A stretch of DNA of 64,000 nucleotides from positions 1 through 64,000 of the forward strand of contig VBAW01000023.1 of NCBI GenBank assembly GCA_005888635.1, written 5' to 3'. A model generated the notes under the pieces. That model saw nothing but the letters and a program-made list of their open reading frames with translations, was not told the origin of the DNA and made no database searches. The first letter of the stretch is position 1, and each line of letters begins with the position of its first letter. The translations under genes were made by a program, and so were the position numbers. This DNA is from Candidatus Bathyarchaeota archaeon (GTDB taxonomy: Archaea; Thermoproteota; Bathyarchaeia; 40CM-2-53-6). Shown piece by piece: positions 38,536 through 47,819 of the stretch.

Positions 38536-39764
38536 GCGGCCCGTCCTGTCAAAGTCATTTCCTCACGGGGAGATGGATGGGGAAAGCCCTCGCTGCCAAG
38601 CCATCGACTGAGGTACGCGGTCAGGCGGGTGGCCCCATCGAAGGAGGGCACGATCTCGCGCACTCTTTGGGCCTGAGCCCGCGGATCAAGGCTCAGCGCC
38701 CATTCCAATGCCTCAGTGAGGCCCTCGCCCGTCAGGTCTCGCGGGTGGACCCATTTCGCCAAACCATGCGACGCCAACACTTCCGCACGAATCGTTTGCT
38801 CGCGCTTGTAAGTGGCCCGCGGCACAATCACCAGGGGTCGCCCTTGCGAGAGGGCCTCCCAAACGCTGTTGTAGCCACCCATACCAACTACGGCGTCCGC
38901 AGCAGCAACGAGTTGGAAATTGTCGGCCGTCGACAGTACGCGACTCGCGGGAGGGGAGTGCGCGTGCAGTCTCGCCCGTTGCTCCTCAGGCATGAACGGT
39001 CCCGTCACGAAAACTGCGCATAGATCGGGAAGCCTCGACTGCAACCGGGCGACGGCCGCCTCAGCGGCTTCGAGCACAGGATACCCATCCTTACCGCCAC
39101 CTACGGTCGCCACGATGAGGCGTCCGTTTCGAGGCAGCCCGTATAGGCCACGTATCTCATTCGTATTGACTGCCTCCCGCTCTTGAACGACGTACCCACA
39201 GTAGTAGAGTTTGGATCTTACGGACGGAGGAATGGAATAGGCTTCCGCCACATCGAAGAGGTGTGGCAAACCGTACACCGCTATGCCATCGTACAGTTTT
39301 TCGAAGGCACTGTACACCCCGAGCGCCTCCCACTTCGCACGGATGCGACCGGCGTCGTCCATTATGTCGCGCAGCCCTAGAATGAACTTTGTATTCGGGT
39401 ACCGCGCTTTCAGGGCGTAGAGGCCATCCCGAAACTCGCTTCTGTGGCCGAAGGGCTCGTGATCGACCAGCACAAGGTCCGGGGCCAGTTCTAGCGCCAG
39501 ATCGCGCAGGATTCGGGCCCGTTCATCGCTGAGATGCTGGTTGTATGCCTCATCGTCCTCCTCCGTCTTCGCAAGGCCGGTGGAAGCCGAGTGGGTGGGC
39601 AGTTTAACATATGCGCAGCCATTGGGCAACGGTAATCCGTCGAGGAGGGGAGATTCGGTCACCAGGCGGGCGGCTAAGTTAGGATAAGCCCCAAGGAGGT
39701 GGCGGGCGATGGTCAGGCTCCGGGTGATGTGCCCCATCCCTTTTCCGTCCTGGGCGTACAGCAT
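38532..39764 (-). CDS. GT28/MurG-like glycosyltransferase
   Basis: DGKGMGHITRSLTIARHL N-terminus; VVGMGGYNSVWEALSQGRPLVIVPR C-terminal nucleotide-sugar motif. Confidence 0.82.
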   Translation of the reverse strand: MLYAQDGKGMGHITRSLTIARHLLGAYPNLAARLVTESPLLDGLPLPNGCAYVKLPTHSASTGLAKTEEDDEAYNQHLSDERARILRDLALELAPDLVLVDHEPFGHRSEFRDGLYALKARYPNTKFILGLRDIMDDAGRIRAKWEALGVYSAFEKLYDGIAVYGLPHLFDVAEAYSIPPSVRSKLYYCGYVVQEREAVNTNEIRGLYGLPRNGRLIVATVGGGKDGYPVLEAAEAAVARLQSRLPDLCAVFVTGPFMPEEQRARLHAHSPPASRVLSTADNFQLVAAADAVVGMGGYNSVWEALSQGRPLVIVPRATYKREQTIRAEVLASHGLAKWVHPRDLTGEGLTEALEWALSLDPRAQAQRVREIVPSFDGATRLTAYLSRWLGSEGFPHPSPREEMTLTGRAA

Positions 39765-40040
39765 AATCGTGTGAGCTGGTCCGTCGGGGTCATCAAGTCG
39801 CTTATCTAGGCGCCGATCCGGTGCTAGGTCAGTCGTCTGGGACCAACTTTTGGGTTCGACCTATCTACGACACTAACTTGATTCGGTATTTCAGCATCAC
39901 TATGATCATTGGATTCGATTATAGATATCGCAATCTGAAGGATGAGTTTTGATTCCGGCAATCTCCAGATATAACCTCCAACTCGGATTTTCTATCCATG
40001 GTCCCTCTCGCGGTTTTTCAATGGCGCGGAGTAAACAGGG

Positions 40041-40217
40041 TCGGGGGGTAAAATGGTCCTCGATCGCCCGCTTCCTTCTGGCCGACTACAGCGTAGAAGC
40101 TCCTTATGCCTGCTCATAAACGGCTTGGACGAGTGGCTTCAACCCCAAGCACTGTCTACCGTCGTAAGTGATTATCGGGGGTATCTCCTTGGGTATCTCC
40201 TTGCAGAAAGGGAGCAT
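40041..40217 (-). pseudogene. Relict second copy of GalU-like N-terminus
   Basis: Minus-strand reading MLPFCKEIPKEIPPIITYDG...AVYEQ, IRSFYAVVG and RKRAIEDHFTP, with two stops and frame changes. Confidence 0.7.
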
Positions 40218-40859
40218 CCTAGTCCCCATTCCTCCCACGGTATGATCGCCTCGTATTCATAGAATCGGTTCGGATGATAAACTGCATGTTCGATTACAAT
40301 AGCTTATAGTGAATCACAAGTGTTCACTAGGGAAACGTTTCCAGCCGGTCCCTATTACACGGCGAGGCGGTTGTCGGAGAAAAACAAGAGGGGTGGGGAA
40401 GAGGCTCCGAAGGACTTACCTCTTTTACTGTCCGAGTCATCTGTGCCAACTCGGCACCACACAAAGGTGGTGTAGGAATGGCCCTGCTAATGTACACGAG
40501 ACAGGTGTGACCTTAGCCTGTCAATTGATCAGAGACCATCACCGATGATTAGACAACCATCTGTTGTGGGGGACTGAGGTTTCGAAGCTCATCCAAGAAT
40601 GCCCTTCGCGCCATTTGCGAATCAATCGTCTCCCCACATATTGTACACTTGACGAGTTTGCCAACGAAATTGATGTCGCTCTTGGAGAACTGGGTCGATT
40701 GTTTTACACTCGCGGAGATAACGCCACTCGTCTGTTAGAATTGGACCGCCCAAACAGACCACCTCATAATCTGCTCGTAACGAAGCAGAGAATGAGCCAG
40801 GGGGTGTAAGAGAAACGGTCTGTTAGGTGTCTCTGTAATCAGGATTTATGACCGACTTG

Positions 40860-40884
40860 TGGTGGGGCCGGTGGGATTTGAACC
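40860..40884 (-). repeat. tRNA 3'-end repeat (putative proximal att)
   Basis: TGGTGGGGCCGGTGGGATTTGAACC; partner of 31923-31947. Confidence 0.8.
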
Positions 40885-41004
40885 CACGACCTCTGGCCCC
40901 GATCTTCTCGGAGTCACCAGCGCCCCAGGGTCACCGTCCATAACTGGACTCTGGTATCCTCTGGGCGGGGCTAAATCCCCTGGACCAAGCTAGACGACGG
41001 CCCC
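40860..41004 (-). tRNA. tRNA with intron(s), isotype unresolved
   Basis: Acceptor GGGGCCG/CGGCCCC, D-arm GTCTAGCTTGGTCCA, T-arm GTGGGTTCAAATCCCAC, ACCA end; span ~145 nt implies ~65-70 nt of intron. Confidence 0.8.
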
Positions 41005-41132
41005 CGTTTCTCCGATCGAATCCATAGGTATTCTACCTTTCCGTCGGCGAGAAGATCGCGGCCATAGTTGGTAGGAGTTCTCGAATGACCTTAGAGACAA
41101 GGCTATGAGGGCGGACAGAGAGCCCCAGATTC

Positions 41133-42617
41133 ATGGAAACGGCCACCGCAATAGAGACAACTAGGCGTGTTGTTATCGAACGGGATATTCCAGAGCCTGC
41201 CGTAGCAGGGCTTGTGGAATTCATTGACCGATACTACATCCGATCGAAGACGAGATTTATCCAAGACCTTTCTTATCGCAAAACCGCTAGCGGGACCGGC
41301 TTCGAACTGTTCTGGATACTCAAGCCCTTTGGATCAGAGCAAGCGGCTCCTCTCGCCGTGACTCTGAAGATAAGCAAGGCGGCCATCGAGCTTGATTTTC
41401 CGGGGTTAGACCCGAGTAACAAGCCCCTTCGGAATGCTGTCGAAAGAACCGTTGATGAGATCGAAGCAGCTGTCCTTTCTTATTTTCAGAACATCAAGAC
41501 GACCAGTCTCTACTTTGTTATCGGCGCGTCCGAGGAGCACTCCGAGGCGCCTGACCAGAGGGGCATAATGCGAAATGTCGCGAAAAGAATTTTCACGGGT
41601 AACACAACAAGCCTGTTCCTCTCGTTCATTCTCCTAAGCTTCGCCCTATTCTTCATTATCGGAGTCTACACCGTCTTCGTATTGATCAGTCTTCAGCTCG
41701 TAGCTCTGATTTTCTCGGACAAGATTGTTTACAGAATTGGCAGTGTCCGCCCTGACGCTGAAAGACCACTTGTAACAATAGTAAGTGTCCGATCCAACGC
41801 TGAAACTCTCAAGTCTATCTCTCAGCATGGCAAGAAGATACTCTCACAAATTCGAGAGGAAATTGCGAGAAGCGCGACGGCCACATATTCTGCATCAGCC
41901 AACGAGGAGCTCAAGTCAACAGTCATAGGCTCGCTGCTCAGGCATGGCATTATCGCGTCCGGCAAAGAGATCACTATTAAGACGAGAGACGTTTACCGCA
42001 TCGTTCACCAAGTATCGGAAAAGTTCGGCAGACAGACTCCAAAGATCACCATCGCAAACACGATCGTCTCCAATGCTTCCGCGACTGGAATCTCGTCGAG
42101 CCGTTCCACGGTGATGATCACGGCCGGTTCATTGGAAGACCTAAACGATGACGAACTAGAAGCGGTTATCGGTCACGAGCTGGGACACGTGGCAGGCCAC
42201 GATCCCGTCATTCTGTTCGCGGCTACATCTTTCGAGTTTCTCGGAAGGTTCTATCTCTGGCTTCCTGTATTACTCTCTCTGGGCTTTTTCTACTTCCTTT
42301 TGGCATTTGGCGCGATCTATCTGATAGGGAAGTTTCTCGAGACTAGAGCTGACACCGAATCCGCGGTAGTCGTTGGAAACCCAGAGGCATTATCCTCTGC
42401 TTTAACAAAGATTGGGTTCAGGCAGCTCTATCGTGAGAAATACAATCCAGGCGCAAAGCTGTTCGACTGGTTTCAGTTTGACCCACATCCGCCTATCTAT
42501 TTCCGAATAGCTAGGCTGTCAAAGTACTCGGGAAAACAAGAGCCCGTAAAACACACATTTCTGGTCTCGATACGAGACATCGTCGTGGGCTTCTTCTCTG
42601 CGTTGTTCCAGGTCTAG
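41133..42617 (+). CDS. M48-family metallopeptidase (HtpX-like), membrane-bound
   Basis: AVIGHELGHVAGHDP zinc motif; TM helices; E(TRADTES) third-ligand region. Confidence 0.9.
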   Translation: METATAIETTRRVVIERDIPEPAVAGLVEFIDRYYIRSKTRFIQDLSYRKTASGTGFELFWILKPFGSEQAAPLAVTLKISKAAIELDFPGLDPSNKPLRNAVERTVDEIEAAVLSYFQNIKTTSLYFVIGASEEHSEAPDQRGIMRNVAKRIFTGNTTSLFLSFILLSFALFFIIGVYTVFVLISLQLVALIFSDKIVYRIGSVRPDAERPLVTIVSVRSNAETLKSISQHGKKILSQIREEIARSATATYSASANEELKSTVIGSLLRHGIIASGKEITIKTRDVYRIVHQVSEKFGRQTPKITIANTIVSNASATGISSSRSTVMITAGSLEDLNDDELEAVIGHELGHVAGHDPVILFAATSFEFLGRFYLWLPVLLSLGFFYFLLAFGAIYLIGKFLETRADTESAVVVGNPEALSSALTKIGFRQLYREKYNPGAKLFDWFQFDPHPPIYFRIARLSKYSGKQEPVKHTFLVSIRDIVVGFFSALFQV

Positions 42618-42647
42618 ACTGAGAGTTCACCCAACTCACACGAGTCT

Positions 42648-43172
42648 TCAACCGTGGACGGCAGTTCTTCTGCCACTACGGTAGGTTGCTAGAGCTCCCA
42701 GTCCACTAATCAGCAGAAGAACAGCAATTGGGAAGACCGGGACAATTAGGAAGGTACTCACTATCCTGTCGGTCGCTAGGCTCACAGTTCCAGTGTAGAC
42801 GCCTGAGAACCGCAGCGGCAGAGCCGTTAGATCCTTTGATCTGGCAGCCTCAGCAACCCCACTAGAGAAGTACACTCCTATCAGGAAGGTCGATAGGGCT
42901 CCGAGAATATTGATTACTCCGCCGGGCAGGGTAAACCTCGCCAGCATTAGGCCGCTTCCCAAGAGCATGATGAAGGCCAGGCCCAACTGAATCAGCATCA
43001 AGTTCTGCGACTGTGAGGATGTTACATTTACCGCGCTCGGAAGGTTGTATGCCCACAAGGCCCATCCGATCGCGAGGAGGCTCGAGAAAACTCCCAAACC
43101 TCCAGAGAGAAGGGCCCTCACGTGCTTAGGCGTCTGTAATGCTCCTTGAATCTTGACAGTCGACATTAACAC
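42648..43172 (-). CDS. Four-TM membrane protein
   Basis: Four hydrophobic segments. Confidence 0.55.
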   Translation of the reverse strand: MLMSTVKIQGALQTPKHVRALLSGGLGVFSSLLAIGWALWAYNLPSAVNVTSSQSQNLMLIQLGLAFIMLLGSGLMLARFTLPGGVINILGALSTFLIGVYFSSGVAEAARSKDLTALPLRFSGVYTGTVSLATDRIVSTFLIVPVFPIAVLLLISGLGALATYRSGRRTAVHG

Positions 43173-43202
43173 GCGACGTCAACCTTTGCTCTCTCTATAA
43201 AT

Positions 43203-44567
43203 CTACGAATTTGAACGGAGCGATTCGAGCATATCCGACAGTTTCATCTTTCGTTTTTTCGCTTCCTTTAGCAAGACCTTCTGGACCCCGCTTGAGTATT
43301 GCACGGCTTTCTTCGGCCTATTGACCACGGATTCAGGCAATTTCCAAGAAGCGGCAAGCCTCCTAAGAACGTACTTTCGAACTACACCGTTGCCGGTGAG
43401 TCGTAACTTTAGTGAAATGGGAATGCTCAGTGCGTAATCGACGAGTGGAAGATAGGCGAATGGACATTGAAGTTCGAGTCGATGAGAGACAGCTAGCTTG
43501 TCTCCAGGCTCAAAGTCGTTAGTCGCCGCGGCCCGAACACTCCTCAAAACTTCCTTCTTAGCTTCTAGAAAGTGGTGTTTGAGAGCTAACTCCTCAAATC
43601 TGCCGTATCCTGCGAATAGTTCGTCACTTAGCTGACCGACAAGAAGATGCCCCATTCCCATCTCTTCCGCTACCTCGCAGACGAAGAAGAGTGGGACCGA
43701 ATGGCCCACCAATGTCGAGTCAGTACTCTCGACAGTCTCAACGACCTCTCTAAGACGATCCATAATTTCTGATTGTGAGAGTTCTCTGACAGTAATTTCA
43801 AGCCCAAGTTCCTTTGCTACCCGTCGGGCGTGTTCTAACTCGGGCTGACCCTTCAGTCCCACTGTGATCAGTTCGGGTCCCAATTCGTTCTCTCTCGCGG
43901 CATATCCCACTAGGGTGCTGTCCAAACCGCCAGAAAATGCTGTGACGTAGCCTTCCGGAACCGCTTCGGCCAGAGATTCTAGGAGAAGTTCTCCTGTCCG
44001 AGCCGCGGCTTGATCCTCTCCAATTTTCAGTTCTTTGAAGCGAGATAGCGTCTCTCTTGCTAGAACTGTCACACGTTTGGTTGACGCTGCGAGCAGATGG
44101 CCTGGAGGGACGGTCCTAGGGTTCGAGATTCCTAATTTCGATAGAGCTGCCTTGAGGCTCGCAAAGGCGACAGTCCCCTGAGGGTCTCGACCATAGTAGA
44201 GGGGCTTCTGTCCGAGTATGTCTCGGCCGGCCAGGAGTCTTCCTTCTGAAATTCCGAGCACTGAGAATCCTCCAGGTTCTCGAAGAGATTCCGAAAACGC
44301 TTTTTGTCCCGTCTCCCCACCGATTTCTTCAAGTTCTAAGTTTGCTGGAAGAGATCCGTCAACCGCGAAACTAGTCCTCTCGACGCTTACTTTCGGGGAA
44401 TGTTCTAACTGATGAGAGCATGAACCTAATGCGACTGATCCATATTTTCCGTCGACCGTTATCGATTGAGTGAGAGCGCCTCGGCTCTTCATGGCACTCA
44501 AAGTGGCTTCGAGCTTAGAAGATACCTTCCCGGTCTCTGGTCCGATGATTCCGGCTATCCCTGACAA
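43203..44567 (-). CDS. Asparagine synthetase B-like protein with Ser2 in place of catalytic Cys
   Basis: MSGIAGIIG start; GQKPLYYG; FSGGLDSTLVGYAA PP-loop; GQLSDELFAGYGR. Confidence 0.85.
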   Translation of the reverse strand: MSGIAGIIGPETGKVSSKLEATLSAMKSRGALTQSITVDGKYGSVALGSCSHQLEHSPKVSVERTSFAVDGSLPANLELEEIGGETGQKAFSESLREPGGFSVLGISEGRLLAGRDILGQKPLYYGRDPQGTVAFASLKAALSKLGISNPRTVPPGHLLAASTKRVTVLARETLSRFKELKIGEDQAAARTGELLLESLAEAVPEGYVTAFSGGLDSTLVGYAARENELGPELITVGLKGQPELEHARRVAKELGLEITVRELSQSEIMDRLREVVETVESTDSTLVGHSVPLFFVCEVAEEMGMGHLLVGQLSDELFAGYGRFEELALKHHFLEAKKEVLRSVRAAATNDFEPGDKLAVSHRLELQCPFAYLPLVDYALSIPISLKLRLTGNGVVRKYVLRRLAASWKLPESVVNRPKKAVQYSSGVQKVLLKEAKKRKMKLSDMLESLRSNS

Positions 44568-44631
44568 CGGTCGCAGGATGTTGCTCGGAGTTGTTTAATA
44601 TCATGTCACACCGAAGTCTCGTCGATTTCGA

Positions 44632-45969
44632 TTGCCGATCCTTCCAATCGATACGGGCAGATATGGCAGTCCTGAAATGAGGCGTATCTTCGATGAAGAG
44701 AACAAGCTTCAGCTCTGGCTTGATGTCGAAGCGGCTGTTGCTGAAGCTCAAGCCGCCGTGGGAGACATTCCAAAAATTGCCGCTCAAGAGATAGCGAAGA
44801 ATGCCAACACGAAAATCGTGACGTTGGCTCGGACAAAGGAGATCGAGAAGGAGACTCGACACGATCTAGCGTCAATGGTACAAGCATTGTCGGAGGCTTG
44901 TTCTGGGGAGGGCAGAAAGTATGTTCACTACGGGCTCACGAGCATGGATGTCGAAGACACCGCCACTGCTCTCCAGTTCAAGGCCGCCTTCGCTCTGATC
45001 GAGAAGGGATTGCATCAACTAGAAGCGACGCTAAGCACGATGGTCCGGAAATACCGTGGGTTGATCGAGGTTGCCAGGACCCATGGAAGGCATGCGGGAG
45101 TCATCACGTTCGGTCTGAAACTCGCAGTCTGGCTCTCTGAAGTCAAGCGGCACAAACAGCGTCTGAGACAAGTCCGTGAGAGAGCCCTCGTTGGAAAGAT
45201 ACTAGGCATCGTTGGAACGGGAGCGGGACTTGGGAAGAACGCGCTAAAGGTCCAGGAGAAAGCCCTGGGGGGTCTTGGGCTGAAGCCAGCTGGGCTGGTT
45301 ACCCAGGTGATCCAGCGGGACATTCACGCCGAGGTCGTCACTTTCTTTTCCTTACTCGGGTCCAGTCTAGACAAATTTGCGACAGAGATTCGCAATCTTC
45401 AGAGAAGCGAGATCGCTGAAGCCTTGGAGCCTTTCGATAGGGAGAAACAGGTTGGAAGTTCGGCGCTGCCTTCAAAACGAAACCCCCAACTCAGCGAGCG
45501 AGCATCCAGCTTAGCCAAGCTGCTAAGGGCCCTTGCAATACCAGCCTTAGAGAATGTCCCACTCTGGCACGAACGGGACTTGTCTAATTCTGCGAACGAA
45601 CGGTTCCTCTTTCCAATGTCTTTCATTCTGACCGATGAGATGCTGCTGCTCGCGTTTAGGGTTCTGAAAGGGTTGGAAGTGTCTCCGAAAAATATGGAGC
45701 GCAACCTCGAATCGTCCCAAGGGGCCGTCTTGGCCGAGAGACTTGTCAACATGCTGGTCGAGAAGGGAGTCGCAAGAAAAGACGCCTACGACCGGGTTAG
45801 AAGAGTCTCGGTGAGATCACTGGACGCGGGGGTCCCATTCAGCAAGGCGATTCAGGAGGATAGCTTCGTTTCAAAGAGGCTCACGCTCAAGGAAATCAAG
45901 GAAGCTCTTGACTATCGAAATTACCTTGGAGTCACTTCGCAACTCATCAATATGGCTCTCAACGAGTAA
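44632..45969 (+). CDS. purB: Adenylosuccinate lyase
   Basis: YGSPEMRRIFDEENKLQLWLDVE, THGRHAGVITFGLK, GSSALPSKRNPQLSE signature. Confidence 0.95.
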   Translation: MPILPIDTGRYGSPEMRRIFDEENKLQLWLDVEAAVAEAQAAVGDIPKIAAQEIAKNANTKIVTLARTKEIEKETRHDLASMVQALSEACSGEGRKYVHYGLTSMDVEDTATALQFKAAFALIEKGLHQLEATLSTMVRKYRGLIEVARTHGRHAGVITFGLKLAVWLSEVKRHKQRLRQVRERALVGKILGIVGTGAGLGKNALKVQEKALGGLGLKPAGLVTQVIQRDIHAEVVTFFSLLGSSLDKFATEIRNLQRSEIAEALEPFDREKQVGSSALPSKRNPQLSERASSLAKLLRALAIPALENVPLWHERDLSNSANERFLFPMSFILTDEMLLLAFRVLKGLEVSPKNMERNLESSQGAVLAERLVNMLVEKGVARKDAYDRVRRVSVRSLDAGVPFSKAIQEDSFVSKRLTLKEIKEALDYRNYLGVTSQLINMALNE

Positions 45970-46053
45970 GGGTACTCAGAACGGGTCATCTTTTTCTAAA
46001 GAGTAAATCTTATTTCCGTTCGTTGTCGTCTCTGCAGATCCGAGAGGAGTCTC

Positions 46054-46245
46054 TTGCGCGAAGCGATGCTTACCATCGGAACTCTCCTTCTGTTCTTTGG
46101 TGGACTTGGTGCGATAGCAGCAACTACCCCTATGGGTGAAGGAGCGCTGATTACTCAGGCAACGCTTGTACAGATGGGCTGGTCCATCAGTATTTTCACG
46201 GTAATCGCCTTCATCGGCGCAGCTCTGATTATTCGAAATCGCTGA
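46054..46245 (+). CDS. Small two-TM protein
   Basis: 63 aa, two hydrophobic helices. Confidence 0.45.
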   Translation: MREAMLTIGTLLLFFGGLGAIAATTPMGEGALITQATLVQMGWSISIFTVIAFIGAALIIRNR

Positions 46246-46354
46246 TTTCACATCTTGATCGGATGTAGGACATCTCAGGGCATGCGCGGTGGTCGCGGTT
46301 GTTCGTAAGGAAACAGTTACTGATTAATACCCGGCCGGATTGCCTGCTCGGCTT

Positions 46355-46498
46355 ATGACGGATCAAGCGGCTAACTGGAAAATCCACGTGAAAAAGGGAA
46401 GCTACGAAGTAGAAGTTGAAGGTCCAAATCCCGAGCGCGTGGAAAAGATGTTTGATGAACTCGTAAAGAAATACATGAAAAAAATCGCTTCACCGTGA
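46355..46498 (+). CDS. Short protein (47 aa) not in the ORF track
   Basis: MTDQAANWKIHVKKGSYEVEVEGPNPERVEKMFDELVKKYMKKIASP*; in-frame ATG and TGA, amphipathic sequence. Confidence 0.65.
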   Translation: MTDQAANWKIHVKKGSYEVEVEGPNPERVEKMFDELVKKYMKKIASP

Positions 46499-46564
46499 CA
46501 TCATAGCTCCTTCTTGGTTTTCAAGCGAGATAGGCTCCCCTCTTTGGCCCTGAAAAAGACCGCC

Positions 46565-47803
46565 CTAGTTGGGTGGTCTCATTTCGTTGGAGAGGAGATC
46601 ATCGAGTTCCTCTTTCGCATCTAGCGAGACGGCAATCCGCTCGTATTCGTCCGGGTTGTGCTCATAGATGAATCGAAGGAGGGGAAAGTAGAGCTGTTGG
46701 GCCCTACGGACGGAGACGTGGCTTCTGACGCCAATAGACGCGGCGGCCTTTTTGCGGGTATCTCTAATCGATCGGGTTCGGGACATGGAACTGATCTTCT
46801 GCGGAAACCTCATCGGGACCCAGCCGCTCAGGGATGTTTGTTTCGCAATAGCCACACCCGCTGTCATTAGGTCAAGGGCGTACGACAGGAGATGCCAGGA
46901 CTGGGTCTTCTTAATCCGGCCGAAGTATAGATCAGATTCGGCGAGAGCAGACATGGCTTCCTCCAGCTCTTTCGGCTTCGGAATCTGATAGGGTGCATTC
47001 TCGAAGATCCACTGAAACAGCATTTCTTGGTCAACGTCTGAGATTGAGAGGGCTCGTCTTGCTGATGCCGTAGTCCGGCTGTTGAAGATTATCCGCAGAA
47101 CCTCAAAGATGGACTCTGTCCGGTCCCGTCCCGACAGAAGGTCGATATCGTCGACGGTTAACGACCGATTTCTGCTCGAAAGCAGCTGCATGTCGTTGAG
47201 GATAGATCTGATGTCCCCACGGTCTCGATCGAGTATGAGCCTCAGAGCGTCATCGTTAGCTTTCACTCCTTCTTGATTCAGAATATTCCTCAAGAGTGGG
47301 AGACCGTCTCGTACTCCTAACCGTTTGAGTTCTATCTGGAGACATGCTTCCCTTAGCGGTCTGGTCTTCGGGTCCCACGGATCGTTGGCGGTCAAGATCA
47401 ACGGATACTGCGTCATTTTGATTATTTGCAGGATAGTCGCAACTGCTCCTTGATCAGCTCTGAGGTTGATTCCATCTACCTCATCCAGAAGAATTAGCCT
47501 ACCTTTACTGAACAATGTGCTCTGGGTCGATGCCAGCCCCGCAACCTTAGCGAGTATGTCTCCGCTTCTCTTGTCTGAAGCGTTGATCTCGACGAGATCC
47601 CAGCCACGTTCTCGGGCCAGGGCCTCCGTCACCGAGGTCTTACCAACACCGGCTGGGCCGTAGAGCAGTACTGCTGCTTTACTGGGTCTGCCCTTGCTCC
47701 ATGACTCGACCCAGTCTCGAAGTTTCTCGATGGCTGTCTTGTTCCCGGCCACGTCCTTGCTCGTCCTCGGTCTGTATTTTGTCGTCCAAGGTTCTACTGA
47801 CAT
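46565..47803 (-). CDS. rfcL: Replication factor C large subunit
   Basis: WTTKYRPRTSKDVAGN, YGPAGVGKTS, DEVDGI. Confidence 0.95.
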   Translation of the reverse strand: MSVEPWTTKYRPRTSKDVAGNKTAIEKLRDWVESWSKGRPSKAAVLLYGPAGVGKTSVTEALARERGWDLVEINASDKRSGDILAKVAGLASTQSTLFSKGRLILLDEVDGINLRADQGAVATILQIIKMTQYPLILTANDPWDPKTRPLREACLQIELKRLGVRDGLPLLRNILNQEGVKANDDALRLILDRDRGDIRSILNDMQLLSSRNRSLTVDDIDLLSGRDRTESIFEVLRIIFNSRTTASARRALSISDVDQEMLFQWIFENAPYQIPKPKELEEAMSALAESDLYFGRIKKTQSWHLLSYALDLMTAGVAIAKQTSLSGWVPMRFPQKISSMSRTRSIRDTRKKAAASIGVRSHVSVRRAQQLYFPLLRFIYEHNPDEYERIAVSLDAKEELDDLLSNEMRPPN

Positions 47804-47819
47804 GGCAAATGTCTCAAAG

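Larger units (their letters stand above)
31923..40884. mobile_element. Putative tRNA-targeted integrated genomic island (remnant)
   Basis: 25-bp direct repeat of tRNA 3' end at both borders, intact tRNA at one border, accessory gene content, pseudogenes; no integrase seen. Confidence 0.6.

Noticed and set aside
37374-38611. Several plus-strand ORFs antisense to the tandem kinase gene
   Set aside because: High G+C region makes shadow ORFs common; no domain signatures
40309-40809. Plus-strand ORFs 40309-40548 and 40564-40809 as genes
   Set aside because: Translations show no recognisable domains and lie in a decayed part of the island
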